A stretch of DNA of 41,458 nucleotides from Ruminococcaceae bacterium UBA1425 (GTDB taxonomy: Bacteria > Bacillota > Clostridia > Oscillospirales > Acutalibacteraceae), in NCBI GenBank assembly GCA_002329365.1, contig DCUB01000044.1, positions 1 to 41,458 of the forward strand, read 5' to 3'. Under the pieces are notes generated by a model. The model did no database searches, was not told the DNA's origin, and was given only the letters and a program-made list of their open reading frames with translations. Positions within the stretch are counted from its first letter, which is position 1. Every line of letters begins with the position of its first letter. Positions 24,229 to 31,567 of the stretch are shown piece by piece. Both the position numbers and the translations under genes were made by a program.

Positions 24229-24431
24229 CAGCCCTCGGAAGCGAGAAAACCGTTTATTTTTTCTACAAGCTCGTCGGGGTCAATGCCGTGGACGAAGCAC
24301 GCCTGCTCGAGCGTTTCGCTCCTCGCGGACGGACAGCCGAGGCAGTGCATTCCCATCTCAAGAAAATACCGCGCCGTTTCCATGTTATAATCAAGGATTT
24401 CGCCTATTTTAGATTCTTTTGTTACAGTCAT
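24228..24431 (-). CDS. DUF1858 domain protein
   Basis: A 67-residue protein consisting of one DUF1858 domain, a small helical domain also found at the N-terminus of ScdA/RIC-type iron repair proteins and described as a hybrid-cluster-associated redox disulfide domain. The CLGC pair (C30, C33) in MHCLGCPSA is kept, suggesting a redox-active disulfide or metal site. The ATG at 24431 has GGAGGA 7 bases upstream, so the longer open frame to 24641 is ignored. It heads a two-gene unit with trmK and has a strong promoter. Confidence 0.88.
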   Translation of the reverse strand: MTVTKESKIGEILDYNMETARYFLEMGMHCLGCPSARSETLEQACFVHGIDPDELVEKINGFLASEG

Positions 24432-24461
24432 ATGCTTGTCCTCCGTTTTTTGTATTGATAT

Positions 24462-24490
24462 ATTATACCATAACATGCTGCAATTATCAA
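24462..24490 (-). promoter_or_regulatory. Predicted sigma-A promoter of the DUF1858-trmK unit
   Basis: On the minus strand TTGATA (24490-24485), 17 bases, TATAAT (24467-24462), about 30 bases before the ATG. Eleven of 12 consensus positions match. Confidence 0.8.
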
Positions 24491-24558
24491 CATTTTTTGC
24501 GCCCCTGCGTATCTTTTTGCCCGTCTTTTCACAATTGACGCCGGAGGTCAAAATTTGA

Positions 24559-24587
24559 TTGAAAACAACGGGCTTGTATGTTAACAT
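24559..24587 (+). promoter_or_regulatory. Possible promoter of the GH172 gene
   Basis: TTGAAA at 24559-24564, 17 bases, TAACAT at 24582-24587. The -10 box is imperfect. It lies about 70 bases from the divergent DUF1858 promoter and 28 bases before the GH172 start. Confidence 0.45.
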
Positions 24588-24615
24588 ATAAAAAACAAAA
24601 AGGGGGACGGCTTTA

Positions 24616-25716
24616 ATGCTTGATAATATCGCGAAGCTCAAAAAGGGAACAACATGCCTTATAACAGCCGAAAACGTATACGGCGAAAAGGGCAGGGGAG
24701 GAATGGCGGACCAGACCGGAACGCCTCTGCCCGAGGTGGAGCGAATAGGTCAGGTTTGGGGCTGCCCTCTTGCCGCCGCGCGCGAGCTCGGCAAGGGCTG
24801 GAAAATCCGCCCGAGCATCAAGGTTCCCAAAGGGGAAACGGTAACGATAGCGGACTTCGACGGGCCGGCCGCCGTTACGCATATCTGGATGACCTTCGAC
24901 CGCCGTTTTATGCGCGACCTTATTCTTCGCATTTACTGGGACGGCGAGGAGCTGCCGAGCGTCGAGTCGCCCGCCGGCGACTTTTTCTGCTGCGCGTTCG
25001 GCAAAGCCCTCCTGATTACGTCGGTACCGATAAACGTAAATCCAACGCTTGGCATGAACTGCTATTTCCCCATGCCTTTCAGAAGACACGTTAAAATCAC
25101 GGTCGAAAACAGGAACCCCGAACGCGATATAGACGGCTTTTATTATGCCGTAAGCCTTGAAAAACGCGAGGTGGCGGAGGACGAAGCGTACTTCCACGCA
25201 AAATTCAACAGGACCAACCCGCTGCCGTACATGGAGGATTACGTCATACTTGACGGTGTCAGTGGAAAAGGACAATATGTTGGCACGCAGATAGGCTGGC
25301 AGCAGAACACAAGCGGCTGGTGGGGCGAAGGAGAAATAAAGGCGTTTATCGACGGCGACAGGGAGTACCCGTCGTATATCGGCACGGGAACAGAGGATTA
25401 TTTCGGCGGCGCGTGGGGCTTTAACGGCAATTATTCGGCGCCCTTTCTCGGATATCAGGACATAACGGCAGCCGGGGAGCCGCAGATACCCACAAACCAT
25501 GTCGGGAACAGGCACTCGATGTACCGCTTCCACTTACCCGACCCCATAAGATTCAACGAGGACTTCAAAATAACGATTCAGGCAATCGGCTGGCGTTCTG
25601 GCGGGCGCTATAACCCGCTTCGGGACGATATCTGCTCGGTAGCCTACTGGTACCAGACCGAGCCGCACGCGCCATTTAAAAAGCTCGGAAGCAGGGATGA
25701 GCTTGAAGTGATTTAA
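24616..25716 (+). CDS. DUF2961 / glycoside hydrolase family 172 protein
   Basis: A 366-residue protein of the DUF2961 family, now GH172. Hallmarks are the early AENVYGEKGRGGM (18-30), WGEGEIKAFIDGD (236-248) and GTGTEDYFGGAW (256-267); the glutamates in the last two stretches are the likely catalytic pair. Characterised relatives act on difructose dianhydride or on arabino- or fructofuranosides as retaining enzymes and assemble through jelly-roll domains. No signal peptide is present, so it would work in the cytoplasm on imported oligosaccharides. The ATG has GGGGG upstream. The next gene is a sugar-kinase-like protein, giving a possible cleavage-then-phosphorylation pair. Confidence 0.87.
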   Translation: MLDNIAKLKKGTTCLITAENVYGEKGRGGMADQTGTPLPEVERIGQVWGCPLAAARELGKGWKIRPSIKVPKGETVTIADFDGPAAVTHIWMTFDRRFMRDLILRIYWDGEELPSVESPAGDFFCCAFGKALLITSVPINVNPTLGMNCYFPMPFRRHVKITVENRNPERDIDGFYYAVSLEKREVAEDEAYFHAKFNRTNPLPYMEDYVILDGVSGKGQYVGTQIGWQQNTSGWWGEGEIKAFIDGDREYPSYIGTGTEDYFGGAWGFNGNYSAPFLGYQDITAAGEPQIPTNHVGNRHSMYRFHLPDPIRFNEDFKITIQAIGWRSGGRYNPLRDDICSVAYWYQTEPHAPFKKLGSRDELEVI

Positions 25717-25755
25717 TTGGTTGCTTAATTATATATTGGCACAATAATTTCGATA

Positions 25756-25784
25756 TTGACTATATTCGCCGATAAAGATATAAT
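25756..25784 (+). promoter_or_regulatory. Strong sigma-A promoter of the NahK-like gene
   Basis: TTGACT at 25756-25761, 17 bases, TATAAT at 25779-25784: 11 of 12 consensus positions. It gives the kinase its own start, about 40 bases before the TTG. Confidence 0.82.
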
Positions 25785-25831
25785 AATTTTCAGGTTTTAT
25801 TTAATCGAATACTTATAGGGGTGGGTCTTAA

Positions 25832-26941
25832 TTGCGGGATAATTACTTTGACGCGGACGAGATATGCTCAAATTTCTGCTTTGACGGCGAGTTCTGCGGC
25901 GCATATCCGTCAAATCACGGTCATATCAACAATACTTATGTCATCGAATTCAAAAAGAACGGCGGGATTAACCGCTATGTTCTTCAGGAGATTAACGTAA
26001 ACGTCTTTAAAAATCCCGACGAGCTGATGGAAAACATTGAAAATGTAACGGAGTATCTGTCGGGCATTATATCTTCAAACGGGGGCGACGTTCAGCGCGA
26101 AACTCTCCATGTTTTCCGTACGGTCGACAACAAGCCGTATTACGTCGACAGGCAGGGAAGACACTGGAGGGTTTACAACTACGTAACCGATTCATTCACA
26201 TGCCAATGCATCGACTGTCCTACTACTTTTTACAACGCCGCAAAGGCGTTCGGCAGGTTTCAGTGCATGCTTGACGGTTATCCCTGCCACACGCTTCACG
26301 AAACGATACCGGATTTCCATAACACGGTATCAAGGTTCAGGGATTTTAAGGACGCCGTCAAAAACGACAGGGCGGGCAGGGCAAAGTATGTGCAGAGCGA
26401 AATCGAGTTTGCGCTTGCGCGCGAAAAAGACGCGGGCGTGCTTGTCGAACTGCTTGAAAAGGGCGAGCTGCCGCTGCGCGTAACGCATAACGACACAAAA
26501 TTAAACAACGTGATGTTCGATGAAAAAACAGGCGAGGGCATATGCGTTATTGACCTTGATACGGTAATGCCGGGTTTGTCGCTTTACGATTTCGGCGACA
26601 GCATCCGTTTCGGGGCAAACACCGCGGCGGAGGATGAAAAGGACCTGTCAAAGGTATCGCTGAGCCTTGAGCTTTACGAGCAATACACGAGAGGCTATCT
26701 TTGCGCCGCGGGCGACAGCCTGACGCAGCGCGAAATCGAGCTGCTGCCCTTTTCCGCGAAGCTTATGACCTACGAGTGCGGAATAAGGTTCCTCGGCGAT
26801 TATTTAAACGGCGACGTATATTTCAGAATCGATTATCCGGAGCACAATCTCGACCGCTGCCGCACGCAGTTTAAGCTTGTAGAGGATATCGAGAAAAAGT
26901 TTGACAGGATGATTGATATAACAAGAGCATGCGCAAAATAG
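25832..26941 (+). CDS. Aminoglycoside phosphotransferase-fold kinase, N-acetylhexosamine 1-kinase-like
   Basis: A 369-residue kinase-fold protein. The catalytic loop is THNDTKLNNVMFD (D221), the Mg2+ motif is VIDLDTVMPG (D241, D243), and DFGDSIRFGANTAAED follows. This combination closely resembles NahK/LnpB of bifidobacteria, which phosphorylates N-acetylgalactosamine or N-acetylglucosamine at C1; choline and homoserine kinases share the fold but differ here. The TTG at 25832 follows GGGGTGG, and the frame begins RDNYFDADEI. It lies 115 bases after the GH172 gene with a separate promoter. No lacto-N-biose phosphorylase or sugar nucleotidyltransferase is visible, so the pathway is incomplete in this window. 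Confidence 0.75.
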   Translation: MRDNYFDADEICSNFCFDGEFCGAYPSNHGHINNTYVIEFKKNGGINRYVLQEINVNVFKNPDELMENIENVTEYLSGIISSNGGDVQRETLHVFRTVDNKPYYVDRQGRHWRVYNYVTDSFTCQCIDCPTTFYNAAKAFGRFQCMLDGYPCHTLHETIPDFHNTVSRFRDFKDAVKNDRAGRAKYVQSEIEFALAREKDAGVLVELLEKGELPLRVTHNDTKLNNVMFDEKTGEGICVIDLDTVMPGLSLYDFGDSIRFGANTAAEDEKDLSKVSLSLELYEQYTRGYLCAAGDSLTQREIELLPFSAKLMTYECGIRFLGDYLNGDVYFRIDYPEHNLDRCRTQFKLVEDIEKKFDRMIDITRACAK

Positions 26942-26944
26942 ATG

Positions 26945-26986
26945 TTAGACGTTAGACATTAGACCTTAGACCTTAGATTTTAGACT
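26945..26986 (+). repeat. Heptanucleotide tandem repeat, six TTAGACN units
   Basis: Six consecutive 7-base units: TTAGACG, TTAGACA, TTAGACC, TTAGACC, TTAGATT, TTAGACT. Variation is concentrated at the seventh base. It starts three bases past the kinase stop codon and lies 20 bases before copy B of the ~91-bp element. On the plus strand every unit contains TAG, which recurs in all three frames because the period is 7. Confidence 0.85.
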
Positions 26987-27006
26987 ATCGTCAATAACTT
27001 GACTAA

Positions 27007-27097
27007 ACGCCCTGATTGTAGGGGCAGGCGTCCTCGACGACCCGAAGATTTTTGAAGATTATATCGTAATTGCAGCGTAATGATTTAGGTGATACAA
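27007..27097 (+). repeat. ~91-bp dispersed element, copy B
   Basis: It begins ACGCCCTGATTGTAGGGG and ends TTTAGGTGATACAA; it aligns to 23435-23525 with only two one-base gaps. The hairpin CGTC-CTC-GACG (27029-27039) replaces CGCC-CTC-GGCG in copy A. It is followed at once by another palindrome with a GTAGG flank and a third palindrome-like segment (ACGGCGTACCGT), so three element types sit in tandem between the kinase gene and the GDPD-like gene. Confidence 0.65.
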
Positions 27098-27105
27098 GGC
27101 AGTAG

Positions 27106-27125
27106 GGAACGCATTCATGCGTTCC
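27106..27125. repeat. Intergenic palindrome, GGAACGCAT class
   Basis: GGAACGCATTCATGCGTTCC, a 9-bp stem with TC at the centre, preceded by GTAG. The same stem with a different centre lies at 17251-17276. Confidence 0.8.
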
Positions 27126-27226
27126 GAGAAACGAACGAGAGCCGTTCTGGCGCAGGTATACGGCGTACCGTGTCCGATGCTTCACAAATCCTTATAATTC
27201 ATAACAAAAAGGGGGAAAACTCCGCT

Positions 27227-28054
27227 TTGAACCGTAAACTCAAAATCAACCTCGCGCCGGAAAAAATCGCGGTACTGCTTATAATAATAGCCGTTGCCGC
27301 GGGAGCGGTGTTTACCTCCGTTACAGGGTACAGGGCGTCGCATATTTCGGAGGAAAAGCTCGCGGAGTTCCGCGAAGCAATAAATTTGCCGATGGGCTTT
27401 ATGAACGTCGCTGCCGCCGGCTGCTGCGGAAAAACCGCCAACACCTTCGAATCGTTTGAGGCGGCGTTTAAAAGCGGCGCTACCTGCATCGAAATAAACG
27501 TCGCCTTCAGAGACGACGGAATACCCGTTCTCGCAAGGGGCAACGATTTTGTTACGGAACGCTCAGAAACTCTTGAGAATGTGCTTAAATTCGTCAAGGA
27601 GCACAGCTACATCAGGCTTTTCCTTAATCTCAAGGAGTTTACGGACACAGAATCGGTGTTTTCCGTGATAAACAAATACGGCCTGCAGAATTTAATATTT
27701 TTTTCGGACATGGATGTAAGCAGCGCCGAATATATCGTTGAGCAGTATCAGATTATTAACATGGTCTTTACGGTTCCGGGCGACGCCGACTTAAGCGATG
27801 AGAACGTCCGCGCTTCTCTTGTCGACGGTGCGCTTAAATTCGGCGCGCTGGGCTTCAAGTGCGATATCGGTCAGTACACGCCGGAGTTTGCGGAGCTTTT
27901 AAGAAAAAACAATATGATGATTATTATTACCGGGGCGAACGGCAAATATCAGTTATATGACGCGCTTTCCCGCAACCCCGACGGAATTCTCACGTCCCGT
28001 CCCGACATGCTGTACGACATAATGCATACCGAAGAATTATTTAACGGAGCGTGA
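27227..28054 (+). CDS. Membrane-anchored GDPD-fold protein lacking catalytic residues
   Basis: About 275 residues. After a short basic start, residues 14-33 form one membrane helix (IAVLLIIIAVAAGAVFTSV). The rest follows the glycerophosphodiester phosphodiesterase TIM barrel: ANTFESFEAAFKSGATCIEINVAFRDDGIPV aligns with the PENT...A...G...E.DV...DG.PV core. Yet the catalytic HRG reads AAG, the metal-binding D of E.DV is N, the HD motif reads GND, and the later E.K strand reads LNLK. It is therefore probably a pseudoenzyme that binds or scaffolds rather than cleaves. The TTG at 27227 follows GGGGG; the open frame upstream to 27089 runs through repeats. The lipid or teichoic-acid link is only inferred. 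Confidence 0.7.
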   Translation: MNRKLKINLAPEKIAVLLIIIAVAAGAVFTSVTGYRASHISEEKLAEFREAINLPMGFMNVAAAGCCGKTANTFESFEAAFKSGATCIEINVAFRDDGIPVLARGNDFVTERSETLENVLKFVKEHSYIRLFLNLKEFTDTESVFSVINKYGLQNLIFFSDMDVSSAEYIVEQYQIINMVFTVPGDADLSDENVRASLVDGALKFGALGFKCDIGQYTPEFAELLRKNNMMIIITGANGKYQLYDALSRNPDGILTSRPDMLYDIMHTEELFNGA

Positions 28055-28067
28055 CAAGCTGAAACAT

Positions 28068-28409
28068 ATGGCTTTAGACGTTATTCGGGAAGACGAACTT
28101 CGTAAAGCCCTCGCGAAATGGATGCTGAAAAACAGCCGCTTCTGCTCTTGCTACAAGGGCGGCGCGGCTGATGATTTTATTGAGACGTTCAGGCTGCCCG
28201 AAGCCGACTACGAGCTTGTCAGTGCGCACACGGAGCACAACGGGGAGCCGGCGGCGGTGTTCAGGGCATTTGTAAGGCTTGCCGACTGGCAGACCTGCGG
28301 CGGGGTGGAAAAAATATTCGAGTATTACAGGATAGCAAAAATTATCCCGAACGAAAACGGCGACTTCCCCGAACTGGAATCGATGGGGTATATCATAACG
28401 TCGGAATGA
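28068..28409 (+). CDS. Hypothetical protein, 113 residues
   Basis: I do not recognise a family. The protein is soluble, mixed in charge and without a signal peptide. A cluster FCSCYKG at 25-31 and DWQTCGG at 73-79 give three cysteines, but no metal-binding spacing is obvious. It begins 13 bases after the GDPD-like gene and ends 60 bases before holA. Its ribosome binding site is weak, which lowers confidence in the ATG at 28068, but codon structure is continuous and no competing frame is better. It may be a clade-specific gene. Confidence 0.55.
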   Translation: MALDVIREDELRKALAKWMLKNSRFCSCYKGGAADDFIETFRLPEADYELVSAHTEHNGEPAAVFRAFVRLADWQTCGGVEKIFEYYRIAKIIPNENGDFPELESMGYIITSE

Positions 28410-28469
28410 AGACATTTTGAAAATAAAAAAATCGGATGTTGACGCCGTAAACGGAGAGGAGGTCGGGTA

Positions 28470-29513
28470 ATGCCCGAAATTTCGGAAAACGAACTGAAGC
28501 AGAGACTGAAAAGCGGAAAACCGGACAGACTGTATTTTATATACGGCGAGGAGGATTATCTGAAAAGCTTCTATGTCGGCCGCATTGCGGAAGTTTCTGT
28601 TGAAAAGGGCTTTGAGGATTTCAACCTTCACAAATTCGAGGGTAAAGGCATAGACCTTTACACGCTGTCGGAAACATTGGAAGCCTACCCGATGATGGGC
28701 GGAATGAACTGCGTAATAGTTCACGACCTTCCGGCGGACTCTCTCACAAAGGACGAAGCCGAAAAATTCAGCGCAATCATATCCGATCTGCCGGACACCA
28801 CCGTGCTTGTCATCTGGATGGACCATATCGAGGTATCCTTAAAAAACAACGCTAAATGGCGTAGTTTTTTAAAGGAAGTCACAAAATACGGTTATGCTGT
28901 CGCGCTTAACAGAAAAAGCAGGAGCGAGCTTGTAAGGCTCGTCTGCTCAGGTGCCGCAAAGCGGGGCTGCGTTATGTCGCCCGACAAGGCGGGCAGACTT
29001 ATTTCTCTCGTGGGCGATGACCTGACAAACCTGTTAAACGAGCTTGAAAAGGTGTGCGCCTTTACAGGCGGCGGCGAAATACAATACGCGGACATTGACG
29101 CGGTTGCCGTCAAAACGATAGACGCGGCGGTATTCGACCTGACGAAAGCCATAGCGGCAAACAATGCTCAGAGGGCTTTCGGTACGCTGTCCGCGCTTTT
29201 TGATTTAAGAACGGAGCCGATTATGATAATGGGCGCCCTCATATCGTCCTACGTCGATATGTACAGGGTGAAAATCTGTCGTCAAAGCGGCGGAAGAGCA
29301 GAGGACGTCGCCAAAGTGTTCGATTACAAAAACAAGGAGTTCAGGCTCAGAAACGCGTCGTCGCAGGCTGCCTCTCTTTCCACGGCACAGCTTCGCAGCT
29401 GTCTTGACGAGCTGTATGAAGCCGACAGGCTGCTGAAGGGCTCGGGACTTGACGGAAAAATGATTCTTGAAAAGTGCGTGACGCGGCTGCTCACAATAAA
29501 GGCGGTGAGCTGA
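28470..29513 (+). CDS. holA: DNA polymerase III subunit delta
   Basis: A 347-residue clamp-loader delta subunit. It starts with the AAA+-like domain (LYFIYGEEDYLKSFYVGRI near 22-40; delta has no working Walker motif), followed by SRSELVRLVCSGAAKRGC and VGDDLTNLLNELEKVCAF typical of the second domain, and the C-terminal collar helices ending in KMILEKCVTRLL. It opens the beta clamp during replication. The ATG at 28470 follows GGAGG. It is followed directly by the RNase M5 gene, whose ribosome binding site lies inside its last codons. Confidence 0.93.
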   Translation: MPEISENELKQRLKSGKPDRLYFIYGEEDYLKSFYVGRIAEVSVEKGFEDFNLHKFEGKGIDLYTLSETLEAYPMMGGMNCVIVHDLPADSLTKDEAEKFSAIISDLPDTTVLVIWMDHIEVSLKNNAKWRSFLKEVTKYGYAVALNRKSRSELVRLVCSGAAKRGCVMSPDKAGRLISLVGDDLTNLLNELEKVCAFTGGGEIQYADIDAVAVKTIDAAVFDLTKAIAANNAQRAFGTLSALFDLRTEPIMIMGALISSYVDMYRVKICRQSGGRAEDVAKVFDYKNKEFRLRNASSQAASLSTAQLRSCLDELYEADRLLKGSGLDGKMILEKCVTRLLTIKAVS

Positions 29514-29514
29514 T

Positions 29515-30138
29515 ACGTTAAGGATAAAACAGGCCGTAATTGTCGAGGGCAAATATGACAAGATAAAGCTGTCTCAGCTTCTTGACACGGTTATAGTCAC
29601 AACCGACGGCTTTTCCGTTTTCAAAGACAGGGAAAAGCAGCAGCTTATTAAGCGGCTTGCCCGTACGCGGGGACTTCTCATACTGACCGACAGCGATTCC
29701 GCCGGCTTTATGATACGTTCGTTTATCGGCGGAAGCGTTCCGCAGGATACCGTTAAACACGCGTATATCCCGGACATTTTCGGCAAGGAAAAAAGAAAAA
29801 CCGGGTATTCGAAGGAAGGCAAGCTCGGCGTCGAGGGTGTTCCTACAAAAGTTATCATGTCCGCGCTTGAAAAGGCGGGGGTCACATGCGAGGAAACAGG
29901 CGACGGAGAGGAAAGACGGCTTATTACAAATGTCGACCTTTATGAGGACGGCTTCAGCGGAACAAAACAAAGCAGGGAAAAAAGGCTTCGCCTTCTTGAA
30001 TATTTCGAGCTCCCGTCAAGGCTTTCGTCCGGCTCTCTCGTGTCGGTGCTGAACACCTTCATAACCTACGACGAATACAAGGCGGCGGCGGAGGAAATAA
30101 ACAGAAAATTCGGGGATGATACAAAATGTACAGAATAG
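29515..30138 (+). CDS. rnmV: Ribonuclease M5 (5S rRNA maturation), non-canonical start codon
   Basis: About 207 residues when read from the ACG at 29515. The Toprim domain starts AVIVEGKYDKIKLSQLLD and includes LILTDSDSAG and RSFIGG, followed by the M5-specific KRKTGYSKEGKLGVEGV and the C-terminal helical part. It trims 5S rRNA precursors. An in-frame TGA at 29506-29508 bounds the frame. Between it and the conserved domain the codons are GCT GAT ACG TTA AGG ATA, so there is no ATG, GTG or TTG. AAAGGCGGTGA (29498-29508) is a near-perfect ribosome binding site placed 6 bases before ACG and 9 before TTA. The first ATG, at 29710, would delete most of the Toprim domain. It overlaps ispF by 13 bases. 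Confidence 0.82.
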   Translation, partial: TLRIKQAVIVEGKYDKIKLSQLLDTVIVTTDGFSVFKDREKQQLIKRLARTRGLLILTDSDSAGFMIRSFIGGSVPQDTVKHAYIPDIFGKEKRKTGYSKEGKLGVEGVPTKVIMSALEKAGVTCEETGDGEERRLITNVDLYEDGFSGTKQSREKRLRLLEYFELPSRLSSGSLVSVLNTFITYDEYKAAAEEINRKFGDDTKCTE

Positions 30139-30596
30139 GTCACGGCTACGACGTGCACAGGCTTTCGGAAAACAGAAGGCTCGTTTTGGGCGGCGTCGAA
30201 ATTCCGTTCCCCAAGGGGCTGCTCGGTCACTCCGATGCCGACGTGCTTCTCCACGCTGTCGCCGACGCTCTGCTCGGAGCCGCCGCGATAGGCGATATCG
30301 GCTGCCTTTTTCCCGACACCGACGAAAGCTTTAAGGACGCCGACAGCCTTGAGCTTTTGCATGCAGTCGCCGTTAAGCTGAAGACGAGCGGCTATACTAT
30401 ATCGAACATCGACGCGACTGTTATCGCGCAGAGGCCGAAGCTAAGGCAGTACATTGACGTAATGCGCCGAAACATAGCCCGCGCCTGCTCTGTTACGGTG
30501 GAACAGATAAGCGTCAAGGCCACAACGGAGGAGGGCTTGGGCTTCACAGGTGAGGGCGAGGGAATCGCCGCTCACGCCGTATGTATAATATATTAA
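30126..30596 (+). CDS. ispF: 2-C-methyl-D-erythritol 2,4-cyclodiphosphate synthase
   Basis: A 156-residue enzyme of the MEP isoprenoid pathway that closes the cyclodiphosphate ring. Metal ligands are D9 and H11 in RIGHGYDVHR, with the GHSDADVLLHAVADALLGA stretch and GDIGCLFPDTD following; ATTEEGLGFTGEGEGIAAHAV closes the protein. It starts inside the last codons of rnmV, suggesting coupled translation. ispD is not adjacent. The length is standard. Confidence 0.96.
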   Translation: MYRIGHGYDVHRLSENRRLVLGGVEIPFPKGLLGHSDADVLLHAVADALLGAAAIGDIGCLFPDTDESFKDADSLELLHAVAVKLKTSGYTISNIDATVIAQRPKLRQYIDVMRRNIARACSVTVEQISVKATTEEGLGFTGEGEGIAAHAVCIIY

Positions 30597-30623
30597 TTAT
30601 TCTTAAATTAATTGTCTTTTTAA

Positions 30624-30652
30624 TTGAAAAAGAGCGGCTTATGTGTTAAAAT
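30624..30652 (+). promoter_or_regulatory. Predicted sigma-A promoter of cdaA-cdaR
   Basis: TTGAAA at 30624-30629, 17 bases, TAAAAT at 30647-30652. The AT-rich upstream stretch could help as an UP element. The leader of about 35 bases is too short for a c-di-AMP riboswitch. Confidence 0.7.
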
Positions 30653-30694
30653 CACTTGTTGAAGTGAGGCATAGCCTATGGGAGTTGCTTAAAA

Positions 30695-31567
30695 TTGCTG
30701 ACTGTACTACAACCCGTCGCCGACGTGTTCGCCACGTTCAGGTTCTCCGACGTTCTTGATATCTGTCTTGTCACCTTTGTCCTTTACAGCGCTATAAAGC
30801 TGATAAGGGATACAAGGACAATTCAGCTGATTAAGGGAATTATCCTGCTGGGCGTCGTCTACATTGTGATTTCCACGCTTAACATGCAGGCAAGCAGCTA
30901 TATTTTCGACAAGCTGTTTACGAATATCTTCATTATTCTCATCGTAATTTTTCAGCCCGAAATCAGGCACGCTGTCGAATCAATGGGCAGAACAAGAATA
31001 CTGAGCGTCAGCAATATAATGGCAAGAAGCGAGCAGATTAAGCAAAACCGCATAACAAACGAAACAATCAACAGCGTATGCAAGGCATGCTCCGACATGA
31101 GCGACAGGAAAATCGGCGCGCTTATAGTATTTGAGCGCGAAACCCTGCTCGGCGAAATAATCGAAACGGGCACGCTCGTCGACGCTTCAATAAGCGAGGA
31201 GATTGTAAGCAACATCTTTTACCCGAAGGCCCCTCTCCACGACGGCGCGGCTGTTATAAGGAACAACAAGCTTTACGCCGCCGGGTGTATTCTGCCGCTT
31301 ACGCAGGACCACAGCAGCGTCGAAAGCGAGCTCGGCACGCGCCACAGGGCGGCTCTGGGCATGAGCGAGCAAAGCGACGCGCTTATTGTCGTGGTTTCAG
31401 AGGAAAACGGCTATATTTCCACGGCTTATAAGGGCGGACTAAAAAGGAACATATCCGACGGCGAGCTTAGGGAAATTTTAAGCGAGATGCTGCTTATCAA
31501 GGAATCAAAGGGCGACGGAGAAAAGGGAACAAGAATTAGGAACCTGTTTTCTGGAGGCAAAAAATGA
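30695..31567 (+). CDS. cdaA: Diadenylate cyclase CdaA
   Basis: A 290-residue membrane enzyme making the second messenger c-di-AMP from two ATP. Three hydrophobic segments lie in the first 86 residues, followed by the DAC (DisA_N) domain with catalytic HDGAAVI (182-188) and the ATP-binding GTRHRAALG (214-222). The TTG at 30695 has GGGAG upstream and places the first helix at the start. It overlaps cdaR by four bases (ATGA), the usual order for its membrane regulator. c-di-AMP controls potassium and osmolyte uptake in Firmicutes. Confidence 0.95.
   Translation: MLTVLQPVADVFATFRFSDVLDICLVTFVLYSAIKLIRDTRTIQLIKGIILLGVVYIVISTLNMQASSYIFDKLFTNIFIILIVIFQPEIRHAVESMGRTRILSVSNIMARSEQIKQNRITNETINSVCKACSDMSDRKIGALIVFERETLLGEIIETGTLVDASISEEIVSNIFYPKAPLHDGAAVIRNNKLYAAGCILPLTQDHSSVESELGTRHRAALGMSEQSDALIVVVSEENGYISTAYKGGLKRNISDGELREILSEMLLIKESKGDGEKGTRIRNLFSGGKK

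Noticed and set aside
24613..25533. A 306-codon open frame antisense to the GH172 gene
   Set aside because: It lies wholly opposite a gene with clear GH172 motifs, has no ribosome binding site, and its sequence matches no family. It is a shadow of GC-biased codon use.
26945..26986. CRISPR array
   Set aside because: The unit is only 7 bases with no spacers, and there are no cas genes.
27003..27185. A small minus-strand frame inside the repeat block
   Set aside because: It consists of repeat sequence shared with other intergenic sites and lacks a ribosome binding site.
28417..28470. A tiny TTG-started frame of about 17 codons ending in TAATG at the holA start
   Set aside because: It has no ribosome binding site of its own and its only support is the overlap with holA. 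A leader peptide is possible but unsupported.
29710..30138. A 142-residue RNase M5 starting at the first ATG
   Set aside because: It would lack the conserved EGKYDK and DSDSAG parts of the Toprim domain, which are present in frame upstream.
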